DNA of 40,762 nt. Source: an uncultured Odoribacter sp. Lineage in GTDB: Bacteria; Bacteroidota; Bacteroidia; Bacteroidales; Marinifilaceae. The position numbers and the translations under genes were made by a program. Below, piece after piece: positions 8,050-17,660 of this stretch (position 1 is the first letter of the stretch; each line of letters begins with the position of its first letter). Location of the stretch: contig CALUKE010000023.1 of the NCBI GenBank assembly GCA_944321165.1, forward strand, positions 1-40,762. The letters are read 5' to 3'. Under the pieces are notes generated by a model. That model was not told the origin of the DNA. It searched no databases and saw only the letters and a list, made by a program, of their open reading frames with translations.

Positions 8050-8739
8050 TTAATAGGTTTCGGATAATAAGAGATTCTTTAATTCCTGCACTCCTTCGGA
8101 GGCCCCTTTCTCGATGAGATGGTAGCCTGAGCGGTGTGCTTGTTGTGGAATGTGTGGATCTATGACGAACACCGGTATGTTTTCTGGAGCATAATGTAAC
8201 AGGCTCGCAGCAGGATAAACGGCTAGGGAGGTCCCGATGATGACAAAAATGTCTGCCTGACGGACGATTTCTGTAGCCGGTTCGATGTTGGGAACAGCCT
8301 CTCCGAAGAAAACGACGTGCGGGCGTAAGAGTGATCCATCTTCACCGCGGCTTCCCGGTTTCAGTTCCCAACCGTCCAGATCGTAGATCAGTTGCGGATT
8401 TTTACTGCTTCTGACTTTTTTTAATTCACCATGCAGATGCAGTACATGCTTGCTGCCGGCCCGTTCGTGCAGATCATCGATATTCTGGGTGATGATCTGT
8501 ACATCGAAATAGTTTTCCAGTTCAGCCAATCCCAGATGGCCGGCATTGGGCTGTGCTTCATAGAGTTGTTTCCGGCGTTCGTTGTAAAAATGATTTACCA
8601 GTTCCGGATTTCGTTCCAGCGCTTCCGGCGTACAAACATCTTCGATTCGATAGTTTTCCCACAGCCCATCGCTGTCTCGGAATGTTTTGATGCCGCTTTC
8701 AGCGCTCATGCCTGCTCCCGTTAAAACAACTAATTTCAT
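8050..8739 (-). CDS. cobB: Sirtuin NAD-dependent protein deacylase lacking zinc cysteines
   Basis: Sirtuins remove acyl groups from lysine while consuming NAD. Seen here: GAGMSAESGI (8-17) and FRD (20-22) of the NAD site, TQNIDDLHERAG, catalytic His103 in HLHGE, and GTSLAVYPA. Tyr52 and Arg55 (YNERR) match the Tyr-x-x-Arg pair that favours succinyl or malonyl lysine in SIRT5-like class III sirtuins. The usual four zinc-binding cysteines are missing: the only cysteine is Cys36, and the stretch after the catalytic histidine (105-140) holds none. The fold must be held some other way. The gene lies 19 bases after valS and 19 before rlmD, so it is probably co-transcribed with them. Activity as a desuccinylase is inference. 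Confidence 0.92.
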   Translation of the reverse strand: MKLVVLTGAGMSAESGIKTFRDSDGLWENYRIEDVCTPEALERNPELVNHFYNERRKQLYEAQPNAGHLGLAELENYFDVQIITQNIDDLHERAGSKHVLHLHGELKKVRSSKNPQLIYDLDGWELKPGSRGEDGSLLRPHVVFFGEAVPNIEPATEIVRQADIFVIIGTSLAVYPAASLLHYAPENIPVFVIDPHIPQQAHRSGYHLIEKGASEGVQELKNLLLSETY

Positions 8740-8758
8740 GCTGTCAATCCGTTAAATA

Positions 8759-11380
8759 TTATGCTAATTCGTTCAATTGAGCTTCGAGTGCTGCGATTTT
8801 TGCTTCAGCGTCGGCTTGTTTCTTGCGTTCGTTGGCAACCACTTGTTCTGGAGCTCCTTGGACAAATTTTTCATTACTGAGTTTTTTCATGACAGAAGCC
8901 AAGAAACCTCGCGTGTAATTTAATTCTTCTTGCAATTTGGCTTTCATGCCTTCTGTGTCTACCTGGCCTTGTGCCGGTATGAAATATTCTACCGTATCGG
9001 CAATGAAACTCCAGGCTCCTTTTTCTGCTTCTTTGATTGTTTCGATTTTGGCGATATTACCCATTTTGCCGATGATGCAGCCGAAATGGGACGGATAGCG
9101 ATCGTTTTGTTTTATTTTCAGGTCAAGAGACTCTTTGAATGCGATATTGTTTTGTTTCCGGATGTTTCGGATACCGATGATAATATTTTTTACAGATTCG
9201 AACTGGATCAGGAATTCTTCATCGTAACTACTTACTTGTGGCAGACGAGAAATCATGATACTTTCTCCGTCTTGGCGTTCCCGCAATGCTTGCCAAATCT
9301 CTTCTGTGATGAACGGCATAAAGGGATGAAGTTGTTGCAGTAGTTGTTCGAACCATAAAATGGTCTGTTCATAAGTCTTGCGGTCGATGGGCTGGCCATA
9401 GGCCGGTTTGATTATTTCCAGCAACCAGGAGGAAAATTCGTCCCGGAAGGTCGTATATACAGTCATCAATGCTTCTGAAATTCGATACTGCTCGAATTGC
9501 GTATGAATGATGCCGTTTACTTTTTTCAGCAGATATCCGAACCATTCCAGGGCAAGACGGGCGTGTTCCGGTTGGGCGATGTCTGCTACTTCCCACGATT
9601 TTACCAATTTGAAGGCATTCCACATTTTGGTGGTGAAATTACGGCCTTGTTCCGGCAAACTTTCGTCAAATAGCAAATCTCCTCCGGCCGGTGCGCATAA
9701 CAACATACCTACCCGAACCCCATCGGCTCCGTATTTGTCAATCAATTCCAGCGGATCTGGAGAATTCCCCAATGATTTGGACATTTTCCGGCCTAATTTA
9801 TCCCGAACGATACCGGTAAAATATACATTTTTGAATGGCATTTTTCCTTGGTATTCATAGCCGGCCATGATCATACGGGCCACCCAGAAAAAGATGATGT
9901 CCGGTCCAGTGATCAGGTCATTGGTCGGATAGTAATAATTGATTTCCGGATTATCGGGATGATTGATTCCGTCAAACAGAGAAATTGGCCATAACCAGGA
10001 GGAAAACCAGGTGTCCAGGCAGTCTTCGTCCTGACGTAAATCGGTCAAACTTAACTGTGGATTATTGCTTTTTTCCCGAGCCAGACGCAGGGCTTCTTCT
10101 TCATTGCTGGCAACAACGTAACCTCCTTCCGGTAAATACCAGGCGGGAATACGGTGTCCCCACCAAAGCTGACGGCTGATGCACCAGTCTTTGATGTTTT
10201 CCATCCAATGCCGATAAGTATTCTTAAATTTGGCAGGGAAAAAGCGAATCTCGTCGTTCATAACCGGTTCCAGGGCTATTTTGGCCAGATGGTCCATTTT
10301 TAAGAACCACTGCATGGACAATTTCGGTTCGATCGGTACATTCGTTCTTTCTGAGAAACCTACATTATTGGTATAGGGCTCTACCTTTTCCAGCAGACCG
10401 GCTGCTTCCAGGTCTTTTTCGATCTGTTTGCGCACTTCAAAACGGTCCATGCCGATGTAAATACCGGCTTGTTCGCTGATTGTTCCGTTGTCATTGAATA
10501 TATCGATGGACGGCAAATGATATTTTTCTCCCAGCATATAGTCATTGACATCGTGTGCCGGGGTAACTTTCAAACATCCTGTCCCGAACTCAATATCTAC
10601 ATATTCGTCTTCTATGACGGGAATGGTTCGGTTTACCAGAGGCACAATCACTTTTTTCCCTCGTAGATGCTGATTTTTGGGGTCTTTGGGATTGATACAC
10701 ATGGCTGTATCTCCCATGATGGTCTCCGGACGGGTTGTCGCCACGACGGCGTAGTTGTCTTCGCCTTCGATTTTGTAGCGAAGATAATATAATTTGCTGT
10801 GTTCTTCCTTGTAAATGACTTCCTCGTCTGAAAGTGCTGTGAGGGCTTTGGGATCCCAGTTGACCATGCGTACGCCTCGGTAGATCAATCCTTTGTTGTA
10901 AAGATCTACAAAGACTTTTAACACACTTTCGCTGCGTATTTCATCCATGGTAAATGCTGTACGATCCCAGTCGCAGGATGCTCCCAGCCGTTTCAGTTGT
11001 TTTAGAATGATACCGCCGTGTGTATGTGTCCAGTCCCAGGCATGCTTTAAAAATTCTTCTCGGCTGAGATCGCTTTTTTGAATGCCTTCACTTTGTAGTT
11101 TCCCTACTACTTTGGCCTCTGTCGCGATGGATGCATGGTCCGTACCCGGTACCCAGCATGCATTTTTCCCCAGCAAACGGGCGCGGCGGATCAAGGCATC
11201 CTGTATGGTATTGTTCAGCATGTGCCCCATGTGTAGTACTCCGGTGACGTTAGGAGGAGGGATGACAATGCAGTAAGGGGTTCTGCTGTTATCTACTTCT
11301 GAATGGAATAGTTTGTGATCCATCCAGTATTTATACCATTTCTCTTCACTTGTTTTCGGATTGTAATTTGTAGCAATCAT
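8759..11380 (-). CDS. valS: Valine--tRNA ligase
   Basis: Class I aminoacyl-tRNA synthetase that charges tRNA-Val and edits mischarged threonine. HIGH-type signature is H50-M-G-H53 in [14 protein letters not shown], and the KMSKS loop is residues 532-536. The editing domain (CP1) lies between, anticodon binding follows, and the C-terminal ~65 residues are the family's coiled coil. With the ATG at 11380 the protein has 873 residues, the usual size. The frame stays open back to 11545, but that part would run through the hairpin at 11411-11435 and into the neighbouring gene and is not conserved, so I reject it. First gene of a run with cobB and rlmD. Confidence 0.97.
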   Translation of the reverse strand: MIATNYNPKTSEEKWYKYWMDHKLFHSEVDNSRTPYCIVIPPPNVTGVLHMGHMLNNTIQDALIRRARLLGKNACWVPGTDHASIATEAKVVGKLQSEGIQKSDLSREEFLKHAWDWTHTHGGIILKQLKRLGASCDWDRTAFTMDEIRSESVLKVFVDLYNKGLIYRGVRMVNWDPKALTALSDEEVIYKEEHSKLYYLRYKIEGEDNYAVVATTRPETIMGDTAMCINPKDPKNQHLRGKKVIVPLVNRTIPVIEDEYVDIEFGTGCLKVTPAHDVNDYMLGEKYHLPSIDIFNDNGTISEQAGIYIGMDRFEVRKQIEKDLEAAGLLEKVEPYTNNVGFSERTNVPIEPKLSMQWFLKMDHLAKIALEPVMNDEIRFFPAKFKNTYRHWMENIKDWCISRQLWWGHRIPAWYLPEGGYVVASNEEEALRLAREKSNNPQLSLTDLRQDEDCLDTWFSSWLWPISLFDGINHPDNPEINYYYPTNDLITGPDIIFFWVARMIMAGYEYQGKMPFKNVYFTGIVRDKLGRKMSKSLGNSPDPLELIDKYGADGVRVGMLLCAPAGGDLLFDESLPEQGRNFTTKMWNAFKLVKSWEVADIAQPEHARLALEWFGYLLKKVNGIIHTQFEQYRISEALMTVYTTFRDEFSSWLLEIIKPAYGQPIDRKTYEQTILWFEQLLQQLHPFMPFITEEIWQALRERQDGESIMISRLPQVSSYDEEFLIQFESVKNIIIGIRNIRKQNNIAFKESLDLKIKQNDRYPSHFGCIIGKMGNIAKIETIKEAEKGAWSFIADTVEYFIPAQGQVDTEGMKAKLQEELNYTRGFLASVMKKLSNEKFVQGAPEQVVANERKKQADAEAKIAALEAQLNELA

Positions 11381-11407
11381 GCTTTCAGTATTAGTATGAA
11401 TTTGATA

Positions 11408-11435
11408 ATAAAAAGGCTGCATATTGCAGCCTTTT
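11408..11435 (-). terminator. Terminator or attenuator hairpin between the zinc-ribbon gene and valS
   Basis: Perfect inverted repeat AAAAGGCTGCA (11411-11421) / TGCAGCCTTTT (11425-11435) with a 3-nt loop; on the minus strand the hairpin is followed by a T-rich tail. It touches the stop codon of the zinc-ribbon gene and lies only 30 bases before the valS start, so any valS promoter must lie inside the previous gene, or valS is fed by read-through. Confidence 0.8.
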
Positions 11436-12275
11436 TTATTCTTCTGATCTCTTGATTCGTCTTCCTTTTTTCTTTTGGGCCTCCATGGCTGATTCCAGAT
11501 CTGCTTTTTGCATGCTGCCGTCATAATCACAGATATATTTGTCAATCAGGATGCGACCACAATATTCACAGACGATGATTTTTTTCCGGGAACGGATATC
11601 CAATTGGCGCTGTGGCGGAATTTTATTGAAACAACCACCGCAGGCATCCCGGTCGACGGTGACGACGGCCAGACCATTGCGGGCATTGTCTCGGATTTTT
11701 CGATAAGCCGTTAACAGACGTTCTTCGATATTCTTCGACAATTCTTCTGATTTTTTCATCAGAGCTTCTTCGTCTTTATGTGTTTCAGCAATGATGTCAT
11801 CCAATTCGGCTTTTTTGGCTTCTAAATCTGTTTTCTTTTCGGTGTATTGCTTGCTGGAAATCTCCAGGTTTACTTCTTTTTCCGCTTTCAGTTTTTGGGC
11901 TTCCCGGATTCTTTTTTGTTGTAATTCGATTTCCAGTTTCTGGAATTCAACTTCTTTTGTCAAGGCATCGTATTCCCGGTTGTTTCTGACATTGTCCAGC
12001 TGTTCTGAATATTTTTTTATCAGTTCTTCCGATTTGGCGATTTCCTGCTTTTTGGCAGCGACGTTTTTATCAGCTTCACTGATTTCGTTTTTCAAGTTTT
12101 CAAGACGAGTCTCCAAACCTGCGATTTCATCTTCCAGGTCCTGTACTTCGAGCGGGAGTTCGCCTCTTAAAGTTTTGATCTTGTCGATCTCGGTGTCAAT
12201 GCGTTGTAACTCGTAAAGATGCTGCAATTTTTCTTCGACAGAAAGTTCTTGCAGTTTTTCGTTGTTTGTTGTCAT
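11436..12275 (-). CDS. C4-type zinc-ribbon coiled-coil protein (DUF164/CdsZ-like)
   Basis: A 279-residue cytoplasmic protein. Residues ~15-200 are a long coiled coil dense in Glu, Lys and Leu heptads; the C-terminus carries a zinc ribbon made of two CxxC pairs, CGGC and CEYC, about 25 residues apart, followed by the family ending [17 protein letters not shown] segment. This is the zf-C4 (DUF164) family, which commonly neighbours Nif3-like genes, as it does here. Suggested roles for the family involve nucleic acid or secretion partners, but the function in Bacteroidota is not established. I chose the ATG at 12275 over an in-frame TTG at 12284. It follows the Nif3-like gene by about 70 bases, and a terminator abuts its stop. 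Confidence 0.9.
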   Translation of the reverse strand: MTTNNEKLQELSVEEKLQHLYELQRIDTEIDKIKTLRGELPLEVQDLEDEIAGLETRLENLKNEISEADKNVAAKKQEIAKSEELIKKYSEQLDNVRNNREYDALTKEVEFQKLEIELQQKRIREAQKLKAEKEVNLEISSKQYTEKKTDLEAKKAELDDIIAETHKDEEALMKKSEELSKNIEERLLTAYRKIRDNARNGLAVVTVDRDACGGCFNKIPPQRQLDIRSRKKIIVCEYCGRILIDKYICDYDGSMQKADLESAMEAQKKKGRRIKRSEE

Positions 12276-12348
12276 ATTTATCAAGTAACTCTAATTTATT
12301 TTTGATACCATTTTATCTTCTCTTGTTTGGAGAGAAGGAAACGTCCGA

Positions 12349-13461
12349 TTATAAATAATGTATCGGGTTCGTCTCGATCTTTGAAAACTGAATCGCAAAG
12401 TTAGGTATTTTTTTTGTAACTAACTCATAAAAAATTTCTTTTGTGAACTGTTCGCTTTCATAATGTCCGATATCGGCAATAATCAATCGGTTTTCAGCCT
12501 GAAAAAAGTCATGATATTTATAGTCTCCCGTGATATAGATATCCGCTCCCTGGGCAATGGCCCTAGAGGTAAGAAATGCACCGGCTCCGCCGCATACAGC
12601 GACTTTGCGGATTTGGGATTTGCAGAGGGAGGTGTGTCGGATAGTCTGACAGTGGAAAACCGTTTTTATTTGTTGTAAAAAAGAATGGCTTTCAACTGCC
12701 TCCGGTAATTCGCCAATAATGCCGAAACCATTGACCGGGTTCGGGTTGCTCAAGGGAATAATATTCCAGACTGGTTCTTCGTAAGGGTGGACTTTTAATA
12801 AGGCCTGTATGCTTTTTTGTAATAAATATGTCGGGATGGTGATCTCTGTTTTTATCTCTTTTTCCCGATGCAGGGTGCCGATCTGACCGACAGTCGGATG
12901 GCAACCTTCTTTGGCCAGAAAGGTGCCCACTCCTTCCTGGTTGTAAGAACAGTGGCTGTAACCGCCGATATATCCTCCTCCGATGTCAAATATCGCTTGC
13001 CGAACTTTCTCTGCCTGGGAGATTGGCGTGTAAAAGCTGAAACAAAGCAATTGTCCGCTCGGTTGCAGGATTTTACGGTTTCGTAATCCCAGTTTGTCCG
13101 CCATCCGTCCGCTGACTCCTTGCATGACTGAATCCAGGTTCGTATGTGCCGAATAAATATTCAATTCGTGGCGGATAGCCTTGATGAGACATCGCTGAAT
13201 GTAGCTGTCCGGACGTAAATTTTTGAGTCCTTGCAAAGTAAGCGGATGATGGGAAATGATCAGATTGTGTCCGTCTTCGATGGCTTCATCTACAACTTCT
13301 TCCGTGATGTCTGTCGTAAGCAGGATCGATTTTACTGCGGCATCCGGGGATCCGCAGATCAGGCCGGCATTGTCGTAACTTTCCTGTAAACAGAGCGGAG
13401 CGAAGTCCTCTATCGTGGACAAGATCTCCCTGACGTGGATGGTCCGTTGGTTGTTTTTCAT
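12349..13461 (-). CDS. Nif3-like dinuclear metal centre protein (YbgI/GTP cyclohydrolase 1 type 2 family)
   Basis: A 370-residue member of the NIF3/YqfO/YbgI family, which form hexameric toroids with a two-metal site in each subunit. Metal-binding motifs are visible: His71-His72 in ISHHPL, HTNLD ending at Asp110, and GHYESEQ near the C-terminus. The long version, with a PII-like domain inserted between the two halves (~135-235), is present, matching the 365-375-residue class. Database names such as GTP cyclohydrolase 1 type 2 rest on weak data; the cellular role is unclear. It lies between a MerR-family gene (27 bases) and the zinc-ribbon gene, a conserved neighbourhood in Bacteroidota. Confidence 0.93.
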   Translation of the reverse strand: MKNNQRTIHVREILSTIEDFAPLCLQESYDNAGLICGSPDAAVKSILLTTDITEEVVDEAIEDGHNLIISHHPLTLQGLKNLRPDSYIQRCLIKAIRHELNIYSAHTNLDSVMQGVSGRMADKLGLRNRKILQPSGQLLCFSFYTPISQAEKVRQAIFDIGGGYIGGYSHCSYNQEGVGTFLAKEGCHPTVGQIGTLHREKEIKTEITIPTYLLQKSIQALLKVHPYEEPVWNIIPLSNPNPVNGFGIIGELPEAVESHSFLQQIKTVFHCQTIRHTSLCKSQIRKVAVCGGAGAFLTSRAIAQGADIYITGDYKYHDFFQAENRLIIADIGHYESEQFTKEIFYELVTKKIPNFAIQFSKIETNPIHYL

Positions 13462-13488
13462 GTTTTAGAAGGGACCGTGAGTCCTGAT

Positions 13489-13824
13489 TTATTGTAACTG
13501 GTCTTTTATTTGTAGTAATTCTTCTTTGATGGCCTTCAGGCGTTTTACCACTTCGAAATGCAGTTCGGTTTCCATTTTGTTTTCCCGCAGTTTCATTTGG
13601 GCTCCTTTGAGAGTCATGCCTTTCTCTTTGACCAGATGGTAAATCAGGTGAAAATTGTCGATGTCCGCTTTGGTGAATTGTCGATTGCCTTTTTTGTTTT
13701 TATGTGGTTTTATAATGTCGAATTCTTTTTCCCAAAAGCGGATCAAGGATGTATTTACTCCGAACATGTCAGCGACTTCGCCGATGGAGTAGTATACTTT
13801 TAAAGATTGTTTCTCCTGTTCCAT
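13489..13824 (-). CDS. MerR-family transcriptional regulator
   Basis: A 111-residue protein with an N-terminal MerR winged helix-turn-helix: YYSIGEVADMFGVNTSLIRFW at about residues 11-31, then GNRQFTKADI of the wing. The C-terminal half is a short helical segment suited to the antiparallel coiled coil of MerR dimers. No cysteine or histidine cluster for metals and no ligand-binding domain is present, so the signal it senses, if any, is unknown. It is 11 bases after the M23 peptidase and 27 before the Nif3-like gene, so it is probably part of one transcript with both and may control cell-wall or housekeeping functions; this is inference. Confidence 0.93.
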   Translation of the reverse strand: MEQEKQSLKVYYSIGEVADMFGVNTSLIRFWEKEFDIIKPHKNKKGNRQFTKADIDNFHLIYHLVKEKGMTLKGAQMKLRENKMETELHFEVVKRLKAIKEELLQIKDQLQ

Positions 13825-13835
13825 AATGTTATGAC

Positions 13836-14807
13836 TTAGTCCATTGTTTGGCCGTTATTGTTCGCTTCTTTTACAAGTGCATCATATTCATCGGCTGTCA
13901 GATCGTTAAAATAATAGTTGATCGGGTCTACCGGAATTCCGTTTTTCTTTACTTCATAATGGATGTGAGGACCTGTTGACATACCGGTATTTCCCATGTA
14001 TCCGATGATATCTCCCCGTTTGACTTTCTGTCCGGCCCGGACGTTATAGGCACTTAAATGTGCATAAAGAGTCTGATAGTTGAAGCCGTGGTCGATGAGA
14101 ATGGATTTCCCGTATCCCTGATGATTTTCTGCGTATACCACTTTTCCGTTTCCGGTGGCATAGATCGGTGTACCGACAGGACCGGAAAAGTCCATGCCTG
14201 CATGGAGTTTGACTGTTTTGTAAATGGGGTGCATCCGATATCCGAAAGAAGAGGAAAAGCGGGTGTTGGGATCGTTCAGCGAAACTGGAAGAATGGCCGG
14301 AATGGAGGCTAGCATGTCAATTTTGTTTTTGGCCAGTACTTCTATTTCATCGTACGATTTACTCTGGATGTAGAGGGCTTTTGATAATTCGTCCAGCTTC
14401 CGGCTAGTATTGATGATCAGTTCTGCATTGTCCAGGTCTTTCAGGGATTCGTAACGATTGACACCACCCGAACCGGCTCGGCGGATGGAGGCATCGATGG
14501 GTTCGGATTCAAAAATAACCCGGTAGATGTTGTCATCTCGATTTTCTAAATTCTTCAATACCTCGTCCATGCGTTCCAGTTCCTTGTTCAATATATGGTA
14601 TTGTGCCAGAATCTCTTCTTTTTCCCTTTTCAGTGCTTTCTCTTTCGGTGAATCGATAATAGCAGAAACCACCAGAAAGATAACCAGGGCCAAAGACAGA
14701 CTGGAGAAGAATTTGACGACCAGTCGCCATAGTTTCTTTTTGACGGAGACATGTATCCTGTCATAAGATAGTGTTTCTGGATTAAAACGATAACCTGTTT
14801 TCGCCAT
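13836..14807 (-). CDS. Membrane-anchored M23 family metallopeptidase (LytM-like)
   Basis: A 323-residue cell-wall hydrolase or hydrolase activator. Residues ~28-51 are a single transmembrane helix after a positively charged N-terminus, giving a periplasmic C-terminus. Residues ~55-95 form a coiled coil. The peptidase M23 domain (~185-300) keeps all zinc and catalytic residues: His202 and Asp206 (HAGMD), His250 (HLS), His281 and His283 (HIH), so it should be an active zinc endopeptidase on peptidoglycan cross-bridges. First gene of the M23-merR-nif3-zinc ribbon run, divergent from alaS with interlocked promoters. This pairing with alaS is common in Bacteroidota. The arrangement resembles septal EnvC/NlpD-like factors, but the true substrate is not known. 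Confidence 0.95.
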   Translation of the reverse strand: MAKTGYRFNPETLSYDRIHVSVKKKLWRLVVKFFSSLSLALVIFLVVSAIIDSPKEKALKREKEEILAQYHILNKELERMDEVLKNLENRDDNIYRVIFESEPIDASIRRAGSGGVNRYESLKDLDNAELIINTSRKLDELSKALYIQSKSYDEIEVLAKNKIDMLASIPAILPVSLNDPNTRFSSSFGYRMHPIYKTVKLHAGMDFSGPVGTPIYATGNGKVVYAENHQGYGKSILIDHGFNYQTLYAHLSAYNVRAGQKVKRGDIIGYMGNTGMSTGPHIHYEVKKNGIPVDPINYYFNDLTADEYDALVKEANNNGQTMD

Positions 14808-14837
14808 TTTTTCTTATAAAAATCAGAATTTTCGATG

Positions 14838-14867
14838 CAAAGTTAAAGAAATAATCTAATTTTGCAA
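14838..14867 (-). promoter_or_regulatory. Promoter of the M23 peptidase operon
   Basis: Minus-strand -7 box TAACTTTG (plus 14838-14845) with a -33 TTG (plus 14865-14867) at exactly 19 bases spacing, a full Bacteroidota sigma-A type promoter. The spacer contains the -7 box of the opposite alaS promoter. Confidence 0.65.
14857..14864 (+). promoter_or_regulatory. Promoter -7 box for alaS
   Basis: TAATTTTG matches TAnnTTTG exactly, predicting a leader of about 50 nt before the alaS ATG at 14922. No good -33 element lies at 19-20 bases upstream. It lies within the spacer of the divergent M23 promoter, so RNA polymerase could hardly bind both at once. Confidence 0.5.
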
Positions 14868-14921
14868 TTCTAATTAATCGTAGCGATCAGTGAATAATTG
14901 TTACAATTTTGGACATTAAAT

Positions 14922-17555
14922 ATGAAATCAGAAGAAATCAGACAAAAGTTTTTGGATTTTTTTGAAAGTAAGGGACATGCGATCGTCCCTTCTGCACCGA
15001 TGGTGATAAAAGATGATCCGACATTGATGTTTACAAACGCAGGCATGAATCAGTTTAAGGATATTATTTTGGGGAATACGGCACCCAAATATCGACGTGT
15101 CGCGGATTCTCAAAAATGTCTGCGGGTTTCTGGTAAACATAATGATTTGGAAGAAGTGGGACATGATACCTATCATCATACGATGTTCGAAATGCTGGGA
15201 AACTGGTCGTTCGGGGATTATTTCAAGGAAGAGGCGATTGCGTTTGCCTGGGAGTTTTTGACCGACGTGATGAAGTTGGATAAGAACCGTTTGTATGCGA
15301 CGGTATTTGAAGGCAGTGAGGAGGACGCCTTGGAGGCAGATTCAGAAGCACGGAAGATTTGGTTGAATTATTTGCCTGAAGACCGGATTTTGTTCGGAAA
15401 TAAAAAAGATAACTTTTGGGAGATGGGAGATATGGGACCTTGTGGCCCCTGTTCCGAGATTCACATTGATTTGCGGTCGGAAGAGGAACGGAAGTTAAAA
15501 CCTGGTCGGGAATTGGTAAATAAGGATAATCCCCTGGTCATTGAAATATGGAATCTGGTATTTATGCAATATAACCGTAAAGCGGACGGCTCACTGGAAA
15601 ACTTGCCTAATCACCATGTGGATACGGGAATGGGATTTGAACGTTTGTGTATGGCTGTCCAGGGCAAGACATCCAATTATGATACCGATGTTTTTACTCC
15701 CATCATTGATGAGATTGCCCGATTGAGCGGCATGAAATATGGAGAGTCACACGAGTCGGATGTGGCTATGCGTGTGATTGCCGATCATCTACGGACATTG
15801 GCATTTTCAATTACTGACGGTCAGTTGCCTTCGAATGTGAAGGCCGGTTATGTGATCCGTCGGATTCTGCGGAGGGCTGTGCGTTACGCTTATACATATC
15901 TGCATCAAAAAGAGGCGTTTATTTATCGTTTGGTTCCTGTGTTGATAGAAGTGATGGGACGGCATTATCCAGAGTTGGTGTTCCAGCAAGAATTAATAGA
16001 AAATGTCATTCGGGAAGAGGAGAATGCTTTCTTGAGAACGTTGGATAAAGGAATTAAGTTGCTGGATCGCATTATTGCCAAAACCAAAGCAGAGGATTTT
16101 TTGACTATACCGGGTAATGTGGCTTTTGAGTTGTACGATACCTATGGATTTCCGCTTGATTTGACCGAACTGATTTTGCGTGAAAACGGATTGGTGGTGA
16201 ATCGGCGTGAATTCAAAGTGGAAATGGAAGCGCAAAAGGAACGTTCCCGTTCTGCTTCCGCGGTTGATACGGATGATTGGATAGAATTGCTGCATGATGA
16301 TGTACAGGAATTTGTCGGTTATGACTATACCGAGGTAGAGGTAAAAATTGCCCGTTATCGGAAAGTGGTAACGAAAAATAGGACACTGTACCATTTAGTA
16401 TTTAATATTACTCCTTTTTATGGAGAAGGGGGAGGTCAGATTGGAGATAGTGGGGTATTGGTGGGAGGACAGGAGACGATTCGGATCATTGATACGAAAA
16501 AGGAAAACGGTTTGACCATTCATTTGGCGGAGAAGATGCCGGAGGATGTGACACAAACCTTTGTTGCCAAAGTGGATGTCCATAAGCGAGTGTTGACGGC
16601 AAATAACCATTCTGCCACTCATTTGTTGGATTATGCTTTGCGCAAGGTGTTGGGGAAACACGTGGAACAAAAGGGATCATATGTCAGTGATGAACATCTG
16701 CGTTTTGACTTTTCTCACTTTCAGAAAGTGAGTGACGATGAATTGGCAGAAGTTTCTGCCATTGTCAATCGTCTGATCCGGCAAAATATTCCGTTGGAGG
16801 AACATCGGAATATTCCCATGGCAAAGGCACAGGAAATGGGTGCATTGGCTGTCTTCGGTGAGAAATACGGTGATTTGGTCCGAGTAATAAAATATGGAGA
16901 TTCCATTGAGTTGTGTGGGGGAACACATGTTCCGGCGACAGGTCAAATCGGATTTTTTAGGATTTTGTCTGAAAGTTCCGTTTCTGCTGGAGTTCGGCGT
17001 ATAGAGGCTATTACGGCAGACAAGGCTGAAGAATATATTGTAAATTCTTTTGCCTTGATTCGGGAAATGGAGAAAATGTTCAAGTCCAACAAGAATCTGA
17101 TGGAGTGTGTAAAGAATGTATTGGAGGAAAATGAGGGTTTGAAGAGGGAAACTGAAAAGTTTGCGAAGGAAAGTTTGCGTTTGGTGAAAGAACGTCTGAA
17201 GAATGATCAAAAGGTGTATCGGGATATTCATTTGATTATTAGTAATGTGGGCGTCCCCGCCGCTCATGTGAAAGATATCGCTTTTCAGTTGAAAGGAGAA
17301 TTTGAGAAAATGATTTTTATTGCAGGTGGAGTGAATGCGAATAAGCCTCATTTGACAGTGATGATCAGTAATTGTCTGGTGGAGGAATATGGTTTGAATG
17401 CCGGTCAGATAGTACGGGAAGCCGCTCAGGAAATAAAAGGTGGCGGTGGTGGACAGCCTTTTTTTGCTACAGCTGGAGGATCATATCCGGAAGGGGTGGA
17501 TAAAGCCATTGAACGGGCAGAGAAATTGGTGATGCATAAAATAAATATCGATTGA
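14922..17555 (+). CDS. alaS: Alanine--tRNA ligase
   Basis: Class II synthetase that charges tRNA-Ala and clears mischarged serine or glycine. With the ATG at 14922 it has 877 residues, normal for AlaRS; an in-frame TTG eight codons upstream adds non-conserved residues and is rejected. The N-terminal catalytic core holds the conserved [14 protein letters not shown] segment. The editing domain carries the zinc ligands His563 and His567 (HSATH) and Cys665 and His669 (CGGTH). The C-terminal domain ends in a glycine-rich [18 protein letters not shown] segment. It is a single gene between divergent M23 and the TPR lipoprotein, which has its own promoter. Confidence 0.97.
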   Translation: MKSEEIRQKFLDFFESKGHAIVPSAPMVIKDDPTLMFTNAGMNQFKDIILGNTAPKYRRVADSQKCLRVSGKHNDLEEVGHDTYHHTMFEMLGNWSFGDYFKEEAIAFAWEFLTDVMKLDKNRLYATVFEGSEEDALEADSEARKIWLNYLPEDRILFGNKKDNFWEMGDMGPCGPCSEIHIDLRSEEERKLKPGRELVNKDNPLVIEIWNLVFMQYNRKADGSLENLPNHHVDTGMGFERLCMAVQGKTSNYDTDVFTPIIDEIARLSGMKYGESHESDVAMRVIADHLRTLAFSITDGQLPSNVKAGYVIRRILRRAVRYAYTYLHQKEAFIYRLVPVLIEVMGRHYPELVFQQELIENVIREEENAFLRTLDKGIKLLDRIIAKTKAEDFLTIPGNVAFELYDTYGFPLDLTELILRENGLVVNRREFKVEMEAQKERSRSASAVDTDDWIELLHDDVQEFVGYDYTEVEVKIARYRKVVTKNRTLYHLVFNITPFYGEGGGQIGDSGVLVGGQETIRIIDTKKENGLTIHLAEKMPEDVTQTFVAKVDVHKRVLTANNHSATHLLDYALRKVLGKHVEQKGSYVSDEHLRFDFSHFQKVSDDELAEVSAIVNRLIRQNIPLEEHRNIPMAKAQEMGALAVFGEKYGDLVRVIKYGDSIELCGGTHVPATGQIGFFRILSESSVSAGVRRIEAITADKAEEYIVNSFALIREMEKMFKSNKNLMECVKNVLEENEGLKRETEKFAKESLRLVKERLKNDQKVYRDIHLIISNVGVPAAHVKDIAFQLKGEFEKMIFIAGGVNANKPHLTVMISNCLVEEYGLNAGQIVREAAQEIKGGGGGQPFFATAGGSYPEGVDKAIERAEKLVMHKINID

Positions 17556-17578
17556 GTTTATTAATTTTCTTAGATAAG

Positions 17579-17608
17579 TTGATGTTTTGATATTTTTTTA
17601 TACATTTG
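17579..17608 (+). promoter_or_regulatory. Promoter of the TPR/OmpA-like lipoprotein gene
   Basis: TTG (17579-17581), exactly 19 bases, then TACATTTG (17601-17608): a complete match to the Bacteroidota -33/-7 layout. Leader is about 45 nt, AT-rich. Together with the downstream terminator it defines a single-gene unit that may be strongly expressed. Confidence 0.65.
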
Positions 17609-17660
17609 CTTTGCTAATTGAGTATTTATTTGAATATTAAGAATAAATTTAAAAGTGATT

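Noticed and set aside
11381..11435. T-box riboswitch upstream of valS
   Set aside because: The leader is only about 30 bases and lacks the long specifier and antiterminator structure; T-boxes are also not expected in Bacteroidota.
11381..11545. Upstream extension of valS by 55 codons
   Set aside because: It would pass through the hairpin at 11411-11435 and overlap the zinc-ribbon gene; the conserved N-terminus begins at the ATG at 11380.
12317..12337. 7-bp hairpin between the zinc-ribbon and Nif3-like genes
   Set aside because: Short stem with no T-run on the minus strand; probably not a terminator.
14898..14921. TTG start for alaS eight codons earlier
   Set aside because: The extra residues are not conserved, and a standard ATG at 14922 starts the family N-terminus.
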